A stretch of DNA of 47,423 bases, taken from the NCBI GenBank assembly GCA_046728935.1, contig JBKPFS010000033.1:1-47423 (forward strand). Reading direction: 5' to 3'. Under the pieces are notes generated by a model. The model was not told where the DNA came from. It did not search any database and saw only the letters and a list, made by a program, of their open reading frames with translations. A program made the position numbers and the translations under genes. The DNA is from DATAFO01 sp046728935 (GTDB taxonomy: Bacteria > Actinomycetota > Thermoleophilia > Solirubrobacterales > 70-9). Of the stretch, positions 38,516-46,161 are shown in pieces; within the stretch, counting starts at the first letter, position 1, and the number at the start of each line of letters is the position of its first letter.

Positions 38516-40090
38516 GTGTACGGCGCCGGCGACCGCCCAGGGTCGCCCTGGTTCGAGGCCGATGCAGCTCCCGAGTGGCCGAGGCTCGCCGGCTCGCTGA
38601 AGGGGGATGTCGCGGTGGTCGGCGCGGGGATCGTCGGCGTGACCGCGGCGCTGCGCCTCGCTGAGGCGGGCGCGAACGTGGCCCTGCTCGAGGCCCGCTG
38701 CGTCGGCCGCGGGGTGACCGGTCACACCACTGCCAAGCTGAGCTCCCTCCACGGCCTCAGCTACGGGCGGCTGTCCAGGCGCCACGGAGAGGAGGTGGCG
38801 CGGGCGTACGGCGCGGTCAACGAGGCGGGCGTCGCGACCGTCGCTCGGCTCGTCGCCGAGCACGGCATCGACTGCCAGCTCGAGCGAAAGCCGAACTTCA
38901 CCTATGCCGAGAGCGCCGATGGGGTCGAGGAGATCGAGCGGGAGGCCAAGGCGGCCCGCGGGCTCGGCCTCCCAGCGTCGGTCGTGACGGAGAGCGACCT
39001 TCCCTTTCCGATTGCCGCGGCGGTGCGCTTCTCAGACCAGGCCGACTTCCATCCCCACCGCTACGTCCACGCCCTTGCCCGGGCGGCCGAGGCGGCGGGG
39101 GCGCGGGTCTTCGAGCGCTCGCGGGCGGTCGGTCTCGAGGGCGAGGGAGTTCGGTTCGAGGATGGCGACGTAGTCGAGGCGGAGCGGACGATCCTCGCCA
39201 CCCACATCCCGTTCGCCGACCGCGGGCTCTGGTTCGCCCGCTGCCGTCCCGAGCGCTCGTACGCGATCGCCCTCCGCGTGCGGGATGGCCTGCCGCAGGG
39301 CATGTACCTGAGCTCCGGCGAGCCGGTCCGTTCGGTGCGGGCACACCGCTTCGACGACGGCGAGAGGCTGATCGTCGCCGGCGAGTCGCACCGCACCGGA
39401 TCGGGAGACGAGCCCGAGCGCTACCGCCGGCTCGAGGAGTGGGCCCGCGGGCGCTGGGCCGTCGAGGCCGTCGAGCACCGCTGGTCGGCGCAGGACAACA
39501 TGCCGGTCGACGGTCTCCCGTTCGTGGGTCGCCTGTGGCCGTTCTCCGATCGGATCCTGTGCGCGACCGGGTTTCGCAAGTGGGGCCTCGCGATGGGCAC
39601 CACCGCGGGCGAGCTGCTGGCCGAGATGGCCCGCGGGCGGATGCCGGCCGCGGCCCTCTCGTTCGACACCGGCCGGCTGAACGCCCGCGCCTCGGTCGAG
39701 GAGCTCGTCTCGCACAACGCCGTCTCCGCGCTCGACTTCGTGCGCGACCGCGTGAGGCCACGCCAGGGCCCCGACGGTCTCGGTCCCGAGGAGGGCCGGA
39801 TCGTCCGTGCCGGCCTCGGGCTGAAGGCCGTCTACCGGGATTCCGCGGGGATCGTTCATGCGCGCTCCGCGCGCTGCACGCACCTCGGATGCATCGTGCG
39901 CTGGAACGCCGCCGAGCGCAGCTGGGACTGTCCCTGCCACGGGTCGCGCTTCGCTCCCACCGGCGAGGTGCTCCAGGGGCCGGCGGTGCACCCGCTGCCG
40001 CCAGCCGAGCCGCTCAGGGATGCCGAGCCCGGTGACGCGCGAGCTCCGCGACCAGAAGCTTCGTGTGGAGGGCGGCGATCAGGTCGTTGA
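38516..40090 (+). CDS. FAD-dependent oxidoreductase with C-terminal Rieske [2Fe-2S] domain
   Basis: 524 residues from the GTG at 38516 (GGAGGTG at 38494-38500, somewhat far; the GTG at 38498 is an alternative). N-terminal DAO/GlyOx-type FAD domain: 'DVAVVGAGIVGVTAALRLAEAGANVALLEARCVGRGVTGHTTAKLSS', 'ADFHPHRYVHALARAA', 'NMPVDGLPFVGRLW', 'ATGFRKWGLAMGTTAGELLAEM'. C-terminal Rieske domain: 'RCTHLGCIVRWNAAERSWDCPCHGSRFAPTGEVLQGPA' with the C-x-H / C-x2-H ligands. Electrons could pass from the FAD to the cluster. Divergent from, and co-regulated with, the Fe-S-free molybdo-enzyme. The 3' end overlaps the MerR gene by 77 bases on the other strand. Confidence 0.88.
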   Translation: MYGAGDRPGSPWFEADAAPEWPRLAGSLKGDVAVVGAGIVGVTAALRLAEAGANVALLEARCVGRGVTGHTTAKLSSLHGLSYGRLSRRHGEEVARAYGAVNEAGVATVARLVAEHGIDCQLERKPNFTYAESADGVEEIEREAKAARGLGLPASVVTESDLPFPIAAAVRFSDQADFHPHRYVHALARAAEAAGARVFERSRAVGLEGEGVRFEDGDVVEAERTILATHIPFADRGLWFARCRPERSYAIALRVRDGLPQGMYLSSGEPVRSVRAHRFDDGERLIVAGESHRTGSGDEPERYRRLEEWARGRWAVEAVEHRWSAQDNMPVDGLPFVGRLWPFSDRILCATGFRKWGLAMGTTAGELLAEMARGRMPAAALSFDTGRLNARASVEELVSHNAVSALDFVRDRVRPRQGPDGLGPEEGRIVRAGLGLKAVYRDSAGIVHARSARCTHLGCIVRWNAAERSWDCPCHGSRFAPTGEVLQGPAVHPLPPAEPLRDAEPGDARAPRPEASCGGRRSGR

Positions 40091-40724
40091 GCGGGCCCAG
40101 GCCGGCCTCGATGATCTCCATCGCCCGCTCCGGATCGAGGTCGCCTGCCAGCCGCTCACCGATCACCTTCACCTCCTCGGCGACGAGGGGCTCCAGCGCT
40201 CGCGTGTAGCGGAGCGTGTCGTACACCGTGAACCCGAGGCTCTCGTCGTAGCCGCCCGCCCGGAAGCGGCTGATCGCCTCGACGATGCTGACGTCCGAGG
40301 GGGAGTAGCCGTCCTCGTCCGGCGTCAGCACGCCGACCTCGGCGAGCCGGTCGAGAACCTCCTGCGGCACGTCGTACCGGCCCCGGACCTCCTCGACCGG
40401 AACGCGCTCGCGCTCCCCCGCCAGGGCGCGCTCGAGGATGCGGTCCTCTAGCTCGATCATCGCCCGCAGGCGCTCGGGATCGGCGTCCTCGCGCTCGAGC
40501 AGGTCGCGGATCACCCGCAGCGGCAGGAAGCGCTCCTCCTGGAGCTGCTTGATCAAGCGGATCCGCTCGACGAACTCAGGCGGGTAGTACGCCATGTTGC
40601 GCGAGGTCTTGACGGGCTCGGGCAGGAGGCCCTCGCGCAGGTAGTGGCGCACGGTCGCCACCCGCACGTCCGCCTGCTCCGCGAGCTCGGAGATCTTCAA
40701 CAGGTCCTGCGGGGGCGCGCTCAT
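40014..40724 (-). CDS. MerR-family transcriptional regulator
   Basis: 236-residue MerR-type regulator. DNA-binding N-terminus 'LLKISELAEQADVRVATVRHYLREGLLPEPVKTSRNMAYYPPEFVERIRLIKQLQEERFLPLRVIRDLLERED' (winged helix and RHYxR hinge). The C-terminus is a long helical effector domain with no Cys metal site, so it is not a metal sensor. The ATG (40722-40724) overlaps the CaiB stop (ATGA). It ends the acyl-CoA cluster operon and may control it through an acyl-CoA or related ligand; that is inference. Confidence 0.9.
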   Translation of the reverse strand: MSAPPQDLLKISELAEQADVRVATVRHYLREGLLPEPVKTSRNMAYYPPEFVERIRLIKQLQEERFLPLRVIRDLLEREDADPERLRAMIELEDRILERALAGERERVPVEEVRGRYDVPQEVLDRLAEVGVLTPDEDGYSPSDVSIVEAISRFRAGGYDESLGFTVYDTLRYTRALEPLVAEEVKVIGERLAGDLDPERAMEIIEAGLGPLNDLIAALHTKLLVAELARHRARHP

Positions 40725-41956
40725 CCCATGAACCTCCCCGCGGTCGCCTCGCGGTTGGGGCCGGCCAGGCCACCGGATTCGATGAGCGCGGCGATCTCCT
40801 CGGGCGGGAGCCCGGCCTCGGCCAGCACCTCCTCGGTGTGCTCGCCGAGCGCGGGAGCGGGTCGTGTGTCGTCGCCCGGCGTGCGTGAGAGCTTCACCGG
40901 CTGGCCGAGCAGGCGAACGGTGCCGATCCCGGGCTGGTCCACGTCCACGACCATCTCGCGCGCACGGACGAGCTCGGACTCGAGCGCCTCGTCGAGGTCG
41001 AGCACCGGCTCGATCATCGCGTCGTGGCGGTCGTTGAACGCCCGCCACTCATCGCGAGTGCGGCCCCGGAAGATCTCGGCGATCTCCCGCCAGTCGTCGG
41101 ACCCGGGCTTCGCGAACTGCTTGTCGACCAGGTCCGGACGATCGACGCCCTCGCAGAAGTTCCGCCAGAACTTCGGCTCCAGCGCCCCGCAAGTGACCCA
41201 GCCGTCGGCCGCCTCGTACGGGTAGTAGCAGACGAACCCGCCGGTGAGCTGTCCCTCGCCGCGCTGCGGCACCACGCCGTCGCAGAAGTACGCGGCCGCG
41301 ACCATCGCGAGCCAGGAGAGGGCACCGTCGGTCATCGAGACGTCGACGAGCTGCCCCGCCCCCGAGCGCTCGCGCTCCCACAGCGCCGCCATGACGCCGA
41401 ATGCCGCCATCAGCGCACCGCCGCCGACGTCCGCGATCTGCCCGGCCGACTGGATCGGCCGACCCCCGGGCTCGCCGGTGAGCCCGAGCAGCCCGGTGAG
41501 CCCGAGGTAGTTCATGTCGTGACCGGCGCGCTGCGTGTTCGGCCCCGTCTGCCCGTAACCGGTGATCGCGCAGTAGACGATCCGCGGGTTCTGCTCGCGC
41601 AGCCGGTCGTATCCCACGCCAAGCTTGTCGAGCACGCCGGGGCGAAAGCTCTCGAGGACGACGTCCGCATCGCTTGCCAGGCGCAGGAAGGTGTCGCGCC
41701 CGGCCTCGGACTTGAGGTCGAGCCGGATCGACCGCTTGCCCCTGTTGAGCGCCAGGTACAGCGCGGAGCGGGTGCCGAGCGCCTGCTGGGAATCGTCGCC
41801 GTAGTAGGGCGGCGCCCAGCGCACGTAGTCGCCCATCCCGGTGTCCTCGACCTTGATCACGTCGGCCCCGGCATCGGCGAGCAGGAGCGAGCAGAAGCCT
41901 CCGGGAAGCAGGCGGGTGAGGTCCAGGACGCGGACTCCCTCGAGCGGGCCGCTCAT
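40721..41956 (-). CDS. Family III CoA-transferase (CaiB/BaiF)
   Basis: 411-residue CoA-transferase of family III. 'LEGVRVLDLTRLLPGGFCSLLLADAGADVIKVED' opens the fold, 'DADVVLESFRPGVLDKLGVGYD' and 'NPRIVYCAITGYGQTGPNTQRAGHDMNYLGLTGLLG' follow, and the catalytic Asp lies in 'AGQIADVGGGALMAAFGVMAALWERERSG'. Transfers CoA between acids or racemises 2-methylacyl-CoA; the motif alone does not choose. Co-transcribed with the BKACE gene upstream (54 bases) and the MerR gene downstream. Confidence 0.93.
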   Translation of the reverse strand: MSGPLEGVRVLDLTRLLPGGFCSLLLADAGADVIKVEDTGMGDYVRWAPPYYGDDSQQALGTRSALYLALNRGKRSIRLDLKSEAGRDTFLRLASDADVVLESFRPGVLDKLGVGYDRLREQNPRIVYCAITGYGQTGPNTQRAGHDMNYLGLTGLLGLTGEPGGRPIQSAGQIADVGGGALMAAFGVMAALWERERSGAGQLVDVSMTDGALSWLAMVAAAYFCDGVVPQRGEGQLTGGFVCYYPYEAADGWVTCGALEPKFWRNFCEGVDRPDLVDKQFAKPGSDDWREIAEIFRGRTRDEWRAFNDRHDAMIEPVLDLDEALESELVRAREMVVDVDQPGIGTVRLLGQPVKLSRTPGDDTRPAPALGEHTEEVLAEAGLPPEEIAALIESGGLAGPNREATAGRFMG

Positions 41957-42010
41957 GCCCGGAATCCGATCGACGGCAGGATTGTCTGACCCATAGGTCC
42001 CAAAAATGCT

Positions 42011-42922
42011 TCAGTCGGCCGTTGCTGAGGTCGTCTCGGCGGGGGAGCGCTCCGCGAGACCGAGCATTTGGCGGGCCTCGGCCACGGTCGCCGCGCGCCG
42101 TCCCACGTCCTCGGCCATCTGGCGCGCCTTGGCGATGAGATCGCCGTTCGAGCGCGCCATCTCGCCGTTCGGGAGGTAGAAGTTGTCCTCGAGCCCGGCG
42201 CGGACGTTGCCGCCCAGCGCCAGCGCGGCGCCGATCAGCATCCACTGGTCGCGGGAGATCCCGATCACCTGCCAGGCGTTCGGACCCTCGGGCCCATCCG
42301 GAATCTGATCGGCCATGAAGGAGAGGTTCCGCGCCGTCGGCCGGATGCCGCCGTTGACGCCGATCACCAGCGACACCTGGAGCGGCGGCTCGAGGAGCCC
42401 CATGTCCAGCAGCGGGTCGACGTTCGCGACGTGCCCCGCATCGAAGCACTCATGCTCGGGCTTGATGCCGAGCTCCCGCATCGCGGTGAGGAACTCGATG
42501 ATCGTGTCGAAGCTGTTCTCGAACACCGCCTTGAAAACGAAGTCCTTGCGGCGCTTCGAGTACTTCGCGTAGTTCATCGAGCTCATGTTCAGCGCCGCGA
42601 CGTCGGGCCGGAGCTCGCGCAGGTACTCGATGCGCTTGGCGACCGGGATCCCGATTGCCCCGGTCGAGTAGTTGATGATCACGTCGTCGACCGCGTCCAG
42701 GATCGCCTCGGTGATCGCGCGGAAGTCCTCGACCTCGTACGACGGCACCCCCTCCGGCGTGCGCGCGTGGATGTGGATCTGGGTGGCGCCCTCGTCGACG
42801 GCGCGTTTGGCCTCGGCCGCGTAGTTCTCCGGCGTGTAGGGGATCGCCGGGCACTGGTCGCGGTTGGCGACCGCCCCCGAGATCGAGCAGCTGATGATCA
42901 CGGGATCGGAGAAGCGGCTCAC
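42011..42922 (-). CDS. Beta-keto acid cleavage enzyme (BKACE, DUF849)
   Basis: 303-residue TIM-barrel enzyme of the BKACE family, which splits a beta-keto acid with acetyl-CoA to give acetoacetate and a CoA ester. Zinc motif 'GATQIHIHARTPEG' (H50, H52), 'STGAIGIPVAKRIEYL', 'PEHECFDAGHVANV', 'VNGGIRPTARNLSFM', and 'GNVRAGLEDNFYLPNGEMARSN' (the zinc-bound Glu region). The substrate is not readable. Upstream of the start is the paired hairpin element, copy 2. Confidence 0.92.
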   Translation of the reverse strand: MSRFSDPVIISCSISGAVANRDQCPAIPYTPENYAAEAKRAVDEGATQIHIHARTPEGVPSYEVEDFRAITEAILDAVDDVIINYSTGAIGIPVAKRIEYLRELRPDVAALNMSSMNYAKYSKRRKDFVFKAVFENSFDTIIEFLTAMRELGIKPEHECFDAGHVANVDPLLDMGLLEPPLQVSLVIGVNGGIRPTARNLSFMADQIPDGPEGPNAWQVIGISRDQWMLIGAALALGGNVRAGLEDNFYLPNGEMARSNGDLIAKARQMAEDVGRRAATVAEARQMLGLAERSPAETTSATAD

Positions 42923-42988
42923 GACGGCGCCCCTGGTTGGTCGAACAACGGATCAGGTAGAGGACGTAGCCCGGCACGGGCGGGAACT

Positions 42989-43083
42989 GGCGCCTTCTTG
43001 CCGGCATCCGGCAAGAAAGCGCCAATGGCGCGGGGATCCACACCGAGCGTCGAGCTAGTTGCCCTATACGCAACTAAGTCGAC
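42989..43083. repeat. Paired 35-nt hairpin element, copy 2
   Basis: Two hairpins, each 35 nt. 42989-43023: arms GGCGCCTTCTTGCCG / CGGCAAGAAAGCGCC (14 of 15 paired), loop GCATC. 43049-43083: arms GTCGAGCTAGTTGCC / CGCAACTAAGTCGAC (12 of 15 paired), loop CTATA. The 25-nt linker begins AATGGC, where copy 1 has AGTGGC. Start-to-start distance is 60 nt (61 in copy 1). It lies between the PPOX and BKACE genes, both on the minus strand, as does copy 1 in its place. Confidence 0.8.
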
Positions 43084-43136
43084 ACTCGCGATCGATGCTG
43101 CCCCGCTACCGGCCCTCGTTCGGCCCATCGCGCGCG

Positions 43137-43154
43137 TCACACCGGCATCACCCC
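43137..43154. repeat. Direct repeat, copy A (3' end of PPOX gene)
   Basis: Plus-strand TCACACCGGCATCACCCC, identical 18 bases to 43640-43657. It encodes GVMPV-stop on the minus strand. Confidence 0.85.
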
Positions 43155-43643
43155 CCGCCTCTTCTTAAGGTCGCCGGCCTCGGGGCATACCTCGATGTAG
43201 ACGGTCGGAGTTCCCCTGCTGCCCAGCGTCGCGTAGTACGCGCGCCGGGCGACGCCATAGTTCGCGCGCAGCGCAGCCTCGGCGGTTGCCTCGCTGCCAG
43301 CCGGAACGATCCGTGCGCTCGCCTCGGTGAGGGGGCCGAGCAGCTTCCCGCGAAATGAGCAGGGCCCTACTCGGACATGACGATCCCGCCGAATTCGCTT
43401 GAGCTTCGCGTTTCGGACCCGAGTGTTGAGGTAGGCGCAGTCTCCATCAAGGCCGAACCAGACCGGTGTTGGGATCGGCTCACCAGAGCGCCGGAAACTG
43501 ATCAGCAGACAGTACCTGTGTCCTCGCAGGGCGCGTAGGTCCGACGCCCTCCCCGGCTCAGCGGCCACGCGGAAGGCCTCGGGGTGCCGCAGCCGATCGA
43601 GGAACCGGTTCAGCCCTCTGCCCACAAAGTCGGCGGCGCTCAC
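43137..43643 (-). CDS. PPOX-class FMN/F420-binding oxidoreductase-like protein
   Basis: 168-residue split-barrel protein of the PPOX (pyridoxamine-5'-phosphate-oxidase-like) fold, in the style of F420-dependent members: 'LRGHRYCLLISFRRSGEPIPTPVWFGLDGDCAYLNTRVRNAKLKRIRRDRHVRVGPCSFRGKLLGPLTEASARIV'. It may use flavin or F420; no substrate can be named. GTG start at 43641-43643 overlaps the carboxylase stop (GTGA). The C-terminus KKRRGVMPV copies the end of the carboxylase (KKHGVMPV), in sequence and in DNA. Confidence 0.8.
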   Translation of the reverse strand: MSAADFVGRGLNRFLDRLRHPEAFRVAAEPGRASDLRALRGHRYCLLISFRRSGEPIPTPVWFGLDGDCAYLNTRVRNAKLKRIRRDRHVRVGPCSFRGKLLGPLTEASARIVPAGSEATAEAALRANYGVARRAYYATLGSRGTPTVYIEVCPEAGDLKKRRGVMPV

Positions 43644-43657
43644 ACCGGCATCACCCC
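43640..43657. repeat. Direct repeat, copy B (3' end of carboxylase gene)
   Basis: Identical 18 bases to 43137-43154; the similarity continues upstream with AAGAAG on the minus strand (27 nt here against 30 nt in copy A). Confidence 0.85.
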
Positions 43658-45292
43658 GTGCTTCTTCCAGGGCCGCTCCACGCGCTTGTCCCGCGCCATG
43701 CTCAGGGCGCGGATGATGGTGGGCCGTGTCTCCCGTGGGTCGATGACGTCGTCGATCAGCGCGTTCCTGGCGGCGATGTAGGGATCGATGTTCTTGCGCA
43801 CCTCCTCGAGCATCGCCTCCCGCGTCTTCTCCGGGTCGTCCGACGCCTCGATCGCCGAGCGGCCGATGATGTTCACCGCCCCCTCCGCCCCCATCACCGA
43901 GATCTCGGCGCTGGGCCAGGCGACGATCAGGTCGGGCTCGTACGCCTTGCCGTTCATCACGTAGTAGCCGGCCCCGTAGGCCTTGCGAATGACCACGGTG
44001 ACCTTCGGCACAGTGGCGCGTGAGACCGCGTAGAGCATCTTCGCGCCGTGGCGGATGATCCCCGCGTGCTCGACCTTCGAGCCGACCATGAACCCCGGCA
44101 CGTCCTGGAGGAAGACCAGCGGGATGTTGAACGCGTCGCAGAGGTTGACGAAGCGCGCCGCCTTGTCGGCCGAGTCGTTCTCGAGGATCCCGCCAAGCTG
44201 CTTGGGCTGGTTGGCGACGATGCCGACGGGCTGGCCGCCGAAGCGGGCGAAGCAGGTGATCAGCGTCTTCGCGAACTTGGGCTTGATGTCGAACCACTCG
44301 CCGTCGTCGACGATCTCCCGGATCACGTCGTACATGTCGTAGGGCTGGCGGTTCGACTCCGGAACGATGTCGAGGAGTCGCTCCGACATCCGGTCGTCGG
44401 GGTCTGAGGTCTCGCGCAGCGGGGGCTTCTCCTCGCAGTTGGACGGAAAGAAGGAGAGATAGGTCTTGACCGCCTCGATGCATTCGGGGTCGTCCTTCAC
44501 CTCGAGGTCGCCGACGCCCGAGATCCGGCAGTGCACTCTGGCGCCGCCGAGGTCCTCCATCGAGATGTCCTCGCCAGTGACGGCCTTGGTCAGGTGCGGG
44601 CCCGCGAGCGCCATCGCGCCCTGGCCGACGACCATCGGCACGAAGTCCGAGAGCCCCGGGATGTACGCCGTGCCCGCCGCACAGGGCCCGAGCATCGCGG
44701 CGACCAGGGGCACGACCCCGGACATCGTCACCTCCTCGCGGAAGAGATGGCCGGAGCCGGCGAACAGGGATCCGGCCGCCTCCTGGATCCGCGCCCCCGC
44801 GGAGTCGAGCAGCCAGATCAGCGGCATCCGCTTCTGCAGCGCCATCTCCCGCAGGCGCGCCATCTTGAGCTCCCCGGTCATCCCCATCGAGCCGGCCATG
44901 ACGGTGAAGTCGTAGGCGGCGATCGCGCAGGGGCGGCCGTCGACGTCGCCCCAGCCGGTGATCACCCCGTCGGCGGGGGCTTCCCGGCCCTCCATCGCCC
45001 GCTGCGAGAAGTGCGGGCCGGCGTGGATGCCGAGCTCGACGAACGTTCCCGGATCGACGAGCAGATCGATCCGCTCGCGCGCGGTCAGCTTCCCGCGCTC
45101 GTGCTGGAGCGCGATCTTCTCTTCACCGCCGCCCAGCTTCGCCTGATCGCGGCGCTGGTGGAGATCCTCGACCAGCGGGCGCATCCCGGTCTCGGCGCCG
45201 TGCTCCGTGCCTGCCGGAGCCTGCGGCGCCTCGACCTCCTTGGCCGCGTCGGCGACCTTTGCCGCCTGGTCGGCCTTCGTCTTGTCAGCCAT
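43640..45292 (-). CDS. Acyl-CoA carboxylase carboxyltransferase (beta) subunit
   Basis: 550-residue biotin-dependent carboxyltransferase of the propionyl/acetyl/methylcrotonyl-CoA carboxylase group. 'RGKLTARERIDLLVDPGTFVELG', 'DGVITGWGDVDGRPCAIAAYDFTVMAGSMG', 'LIWLLDSAGARIQEA', 'YSVDGPH'-type acyl-CoA loops, and C-terminal 'GAEGAVNIIGRSAIEASDDPEKTREAM' with 'YIAARNALIDDVIDPRETRPTIIRALSMARDKR', ending 'PWKKHGVMPV'. The biotin carboxylase/carrier subunit is not in the window. First 50 residues are a Lys/Ala/Glu-rich lead. Operon with enoyl-CoA hydratase and PPOX. Confidence 0.94.
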   Translation of the reverse strand: MADKTKADQAAKVADAAKEVEAPQAPAGTEHGAETGMRPLVEDLHQRRDQAKLGGGEEKIALQHERGKLTARERIDLLVDPGTFVELGIHAGPHFSQRAMEGREAPADGVITGWGDVDGRPCAIAAYDFTVMAGSMGMTGELKMARLREMALQKRMPLIWLLDSAGARIQEAAGSLFAGSGHLFREEVTMSGVVPLVAAMLGPCAAGTAYIPGLSDFVPMVVGQGAMALAGPHLTKAVTGEDISMEDLGGARVHCRISGVGDLEVKDDPECIEAVKTYLSFFPSNCEEKPPLRETSDPDDRMSERLLDIVPESNRQPYDMYDVIREIVDDGEWFDIKPKFAKTLITCFARFGGQPVGIVANQPKQLGGILENDSADKAARFVNLCDAFNIPLVFLQDVPGFMVGSKVEHAGIIRHGAKMLYAVSRATVPKVTVVIRKAYGAGYYVMNGKAYEPDLIVAWPSAEISVMGAEGAVNIIGRSAIEASDDPEKTREAMLEEVRKNIDPYIAARNALIDDVIDPRETRPTIIRALSMARDKRVERPWKKHGVMPV

Positions 45293-46087
45293 TCAGCGTC
45301 CCTTCCACTTCGGCTCGCGCTTCTCGAAGAACGCGGTCACGCCCTCGATCGCATCCTCGGTCGAGAGCTCGATCGTCAGCTGCGAGCGCAGGTACTCGAG
45401 CGCCTCGGCGAGCGGCAGGTCCATCTGGCGCCACATCGCGTCCTTGCCGAGGCGCATGATCAGCGGCGACTTCGAGGCCAGCTTCGTCGCCCAATCGTCG
45501 ACCGCGTTGTCGAACTCCTCCGCCGGCACCACCTTGTTCACGATCCCCGCCTCGCGCGCTTCCTCGGCGCTGAGCCGCTCCCCGAGCAGCAGCATCTCGT
45601 TCGTCTTCTTGCGCGGCACGTTGCGGTAGATCAGCGCCATGATCATGAACGGGAACAGCCCGACGTTGATCTCGGGGGTCCCGAATCCCGCCCCCTCCTT
45701 GGCGATGATCAGGTCGCACGCAAGCGCGATCCCCAGCGATCCGGCGAGGACGTGGCCGTTGGCGGCGACGAGCGAGGGCTTGCCCAGCTCGCCGAGGAGC
45801 CGGAACACGGCCAGGAAGCGATCGGTGGCGAAGTGCGTTTCCACCGTCGGCGCGTCGGCCCCGAACCCGCCCAGGTTGGCGCCCGAGGAGAAGATCTTCT
45901 CGTGAGAGGAGGCGAGCACGACGCAGCGCACCGCCTCGTCGCCGCGGGCGGCGTTGAGCGCCGCGGCGAGCTCGTCGAGGAGCTCCGGGGAGAGCGAGTT
46001 CCGCGTCTCGGGGTCGTCGAGGGTGATCGTGGCGACGCCGCTCTCGGCCACCTCGTAGCGGATCTTCTCGTAGTCGTCGCCGGCCAT
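45293..46087 (-). CDS. Enoyl-CoA hydratase/isomerase
   Basis: 264-residue crotonase-family protein. 'VATITLDDPETRNSLSPELLDELAAALNAARGDEAVRCVVLASSHEKIFSSGANLGGFG' with the oxyanion-hole Ser-Gly-Ala; second motif 'GKPSLVAANGHVLAGSLGIALACDLIIAKEGAGFGTPEINVGLFPF'. Glu in 'GTPEINVG' is the position of a catalytic residue in hydratases. The stop abuts the carboxylase start with no gap. Its start ATG (46085-46087) is divergent from the acyl-CoA dehydrogenase. Confidence 0.93.
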   Translation of the reverse strand: MAGDDYEKIRYEVAESGVATITLDDPETRNSLSPELLDELAAALNAARGDEAVRCVVLASSHEKIFSSGANLGGFGADAPTVETHFATDRFLAVFRLLGELGKPSLVAANGHVLAGSLGIALACDLIIAKEGAGFGTPEINVGLFPFMIMALIYRNVPRKKTNEMLLLGERLSAEEAREAGIVNKVVPAEEFDNAVDDWATKLASKSPLIMRLGKDAMWRQMDLPLAEALEYLRSQLTIELSTEDAIEGVTAFFEKREPKWKGR

Positions 46088-46095
46088 AAGTAGGA

Positions 46096-46111
46096 AGTAT
46101 TACCCTATACT
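46096..46111. promoter_or_regulatory. Small inverted repeat in the divergent ECH/ACAD region
   Basis: AGTAT-TACCCT-ATACT (46096-46111): 5-bp perfect arms between the enoyl-CoA hydratase and acyl-CoA dehydrogenase starts. It contains TATACT on the plus strand, a possible -10. No good -35 is seen. Confidence 0.35.
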
Positions 46112-46161
46112 CTGCGCGAGCTTACCACCTCATCGACCGCCCCCGAGCAAGGAGATAGTCA

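Noticed and set aside
41988..41999. GACCCATAGGTC, possible MerR or other operator before caiB
   Set aside because: Arms are only 4 bp, no -35/-10 spacing of 19 bp as in MerR promoters; too weak to call.
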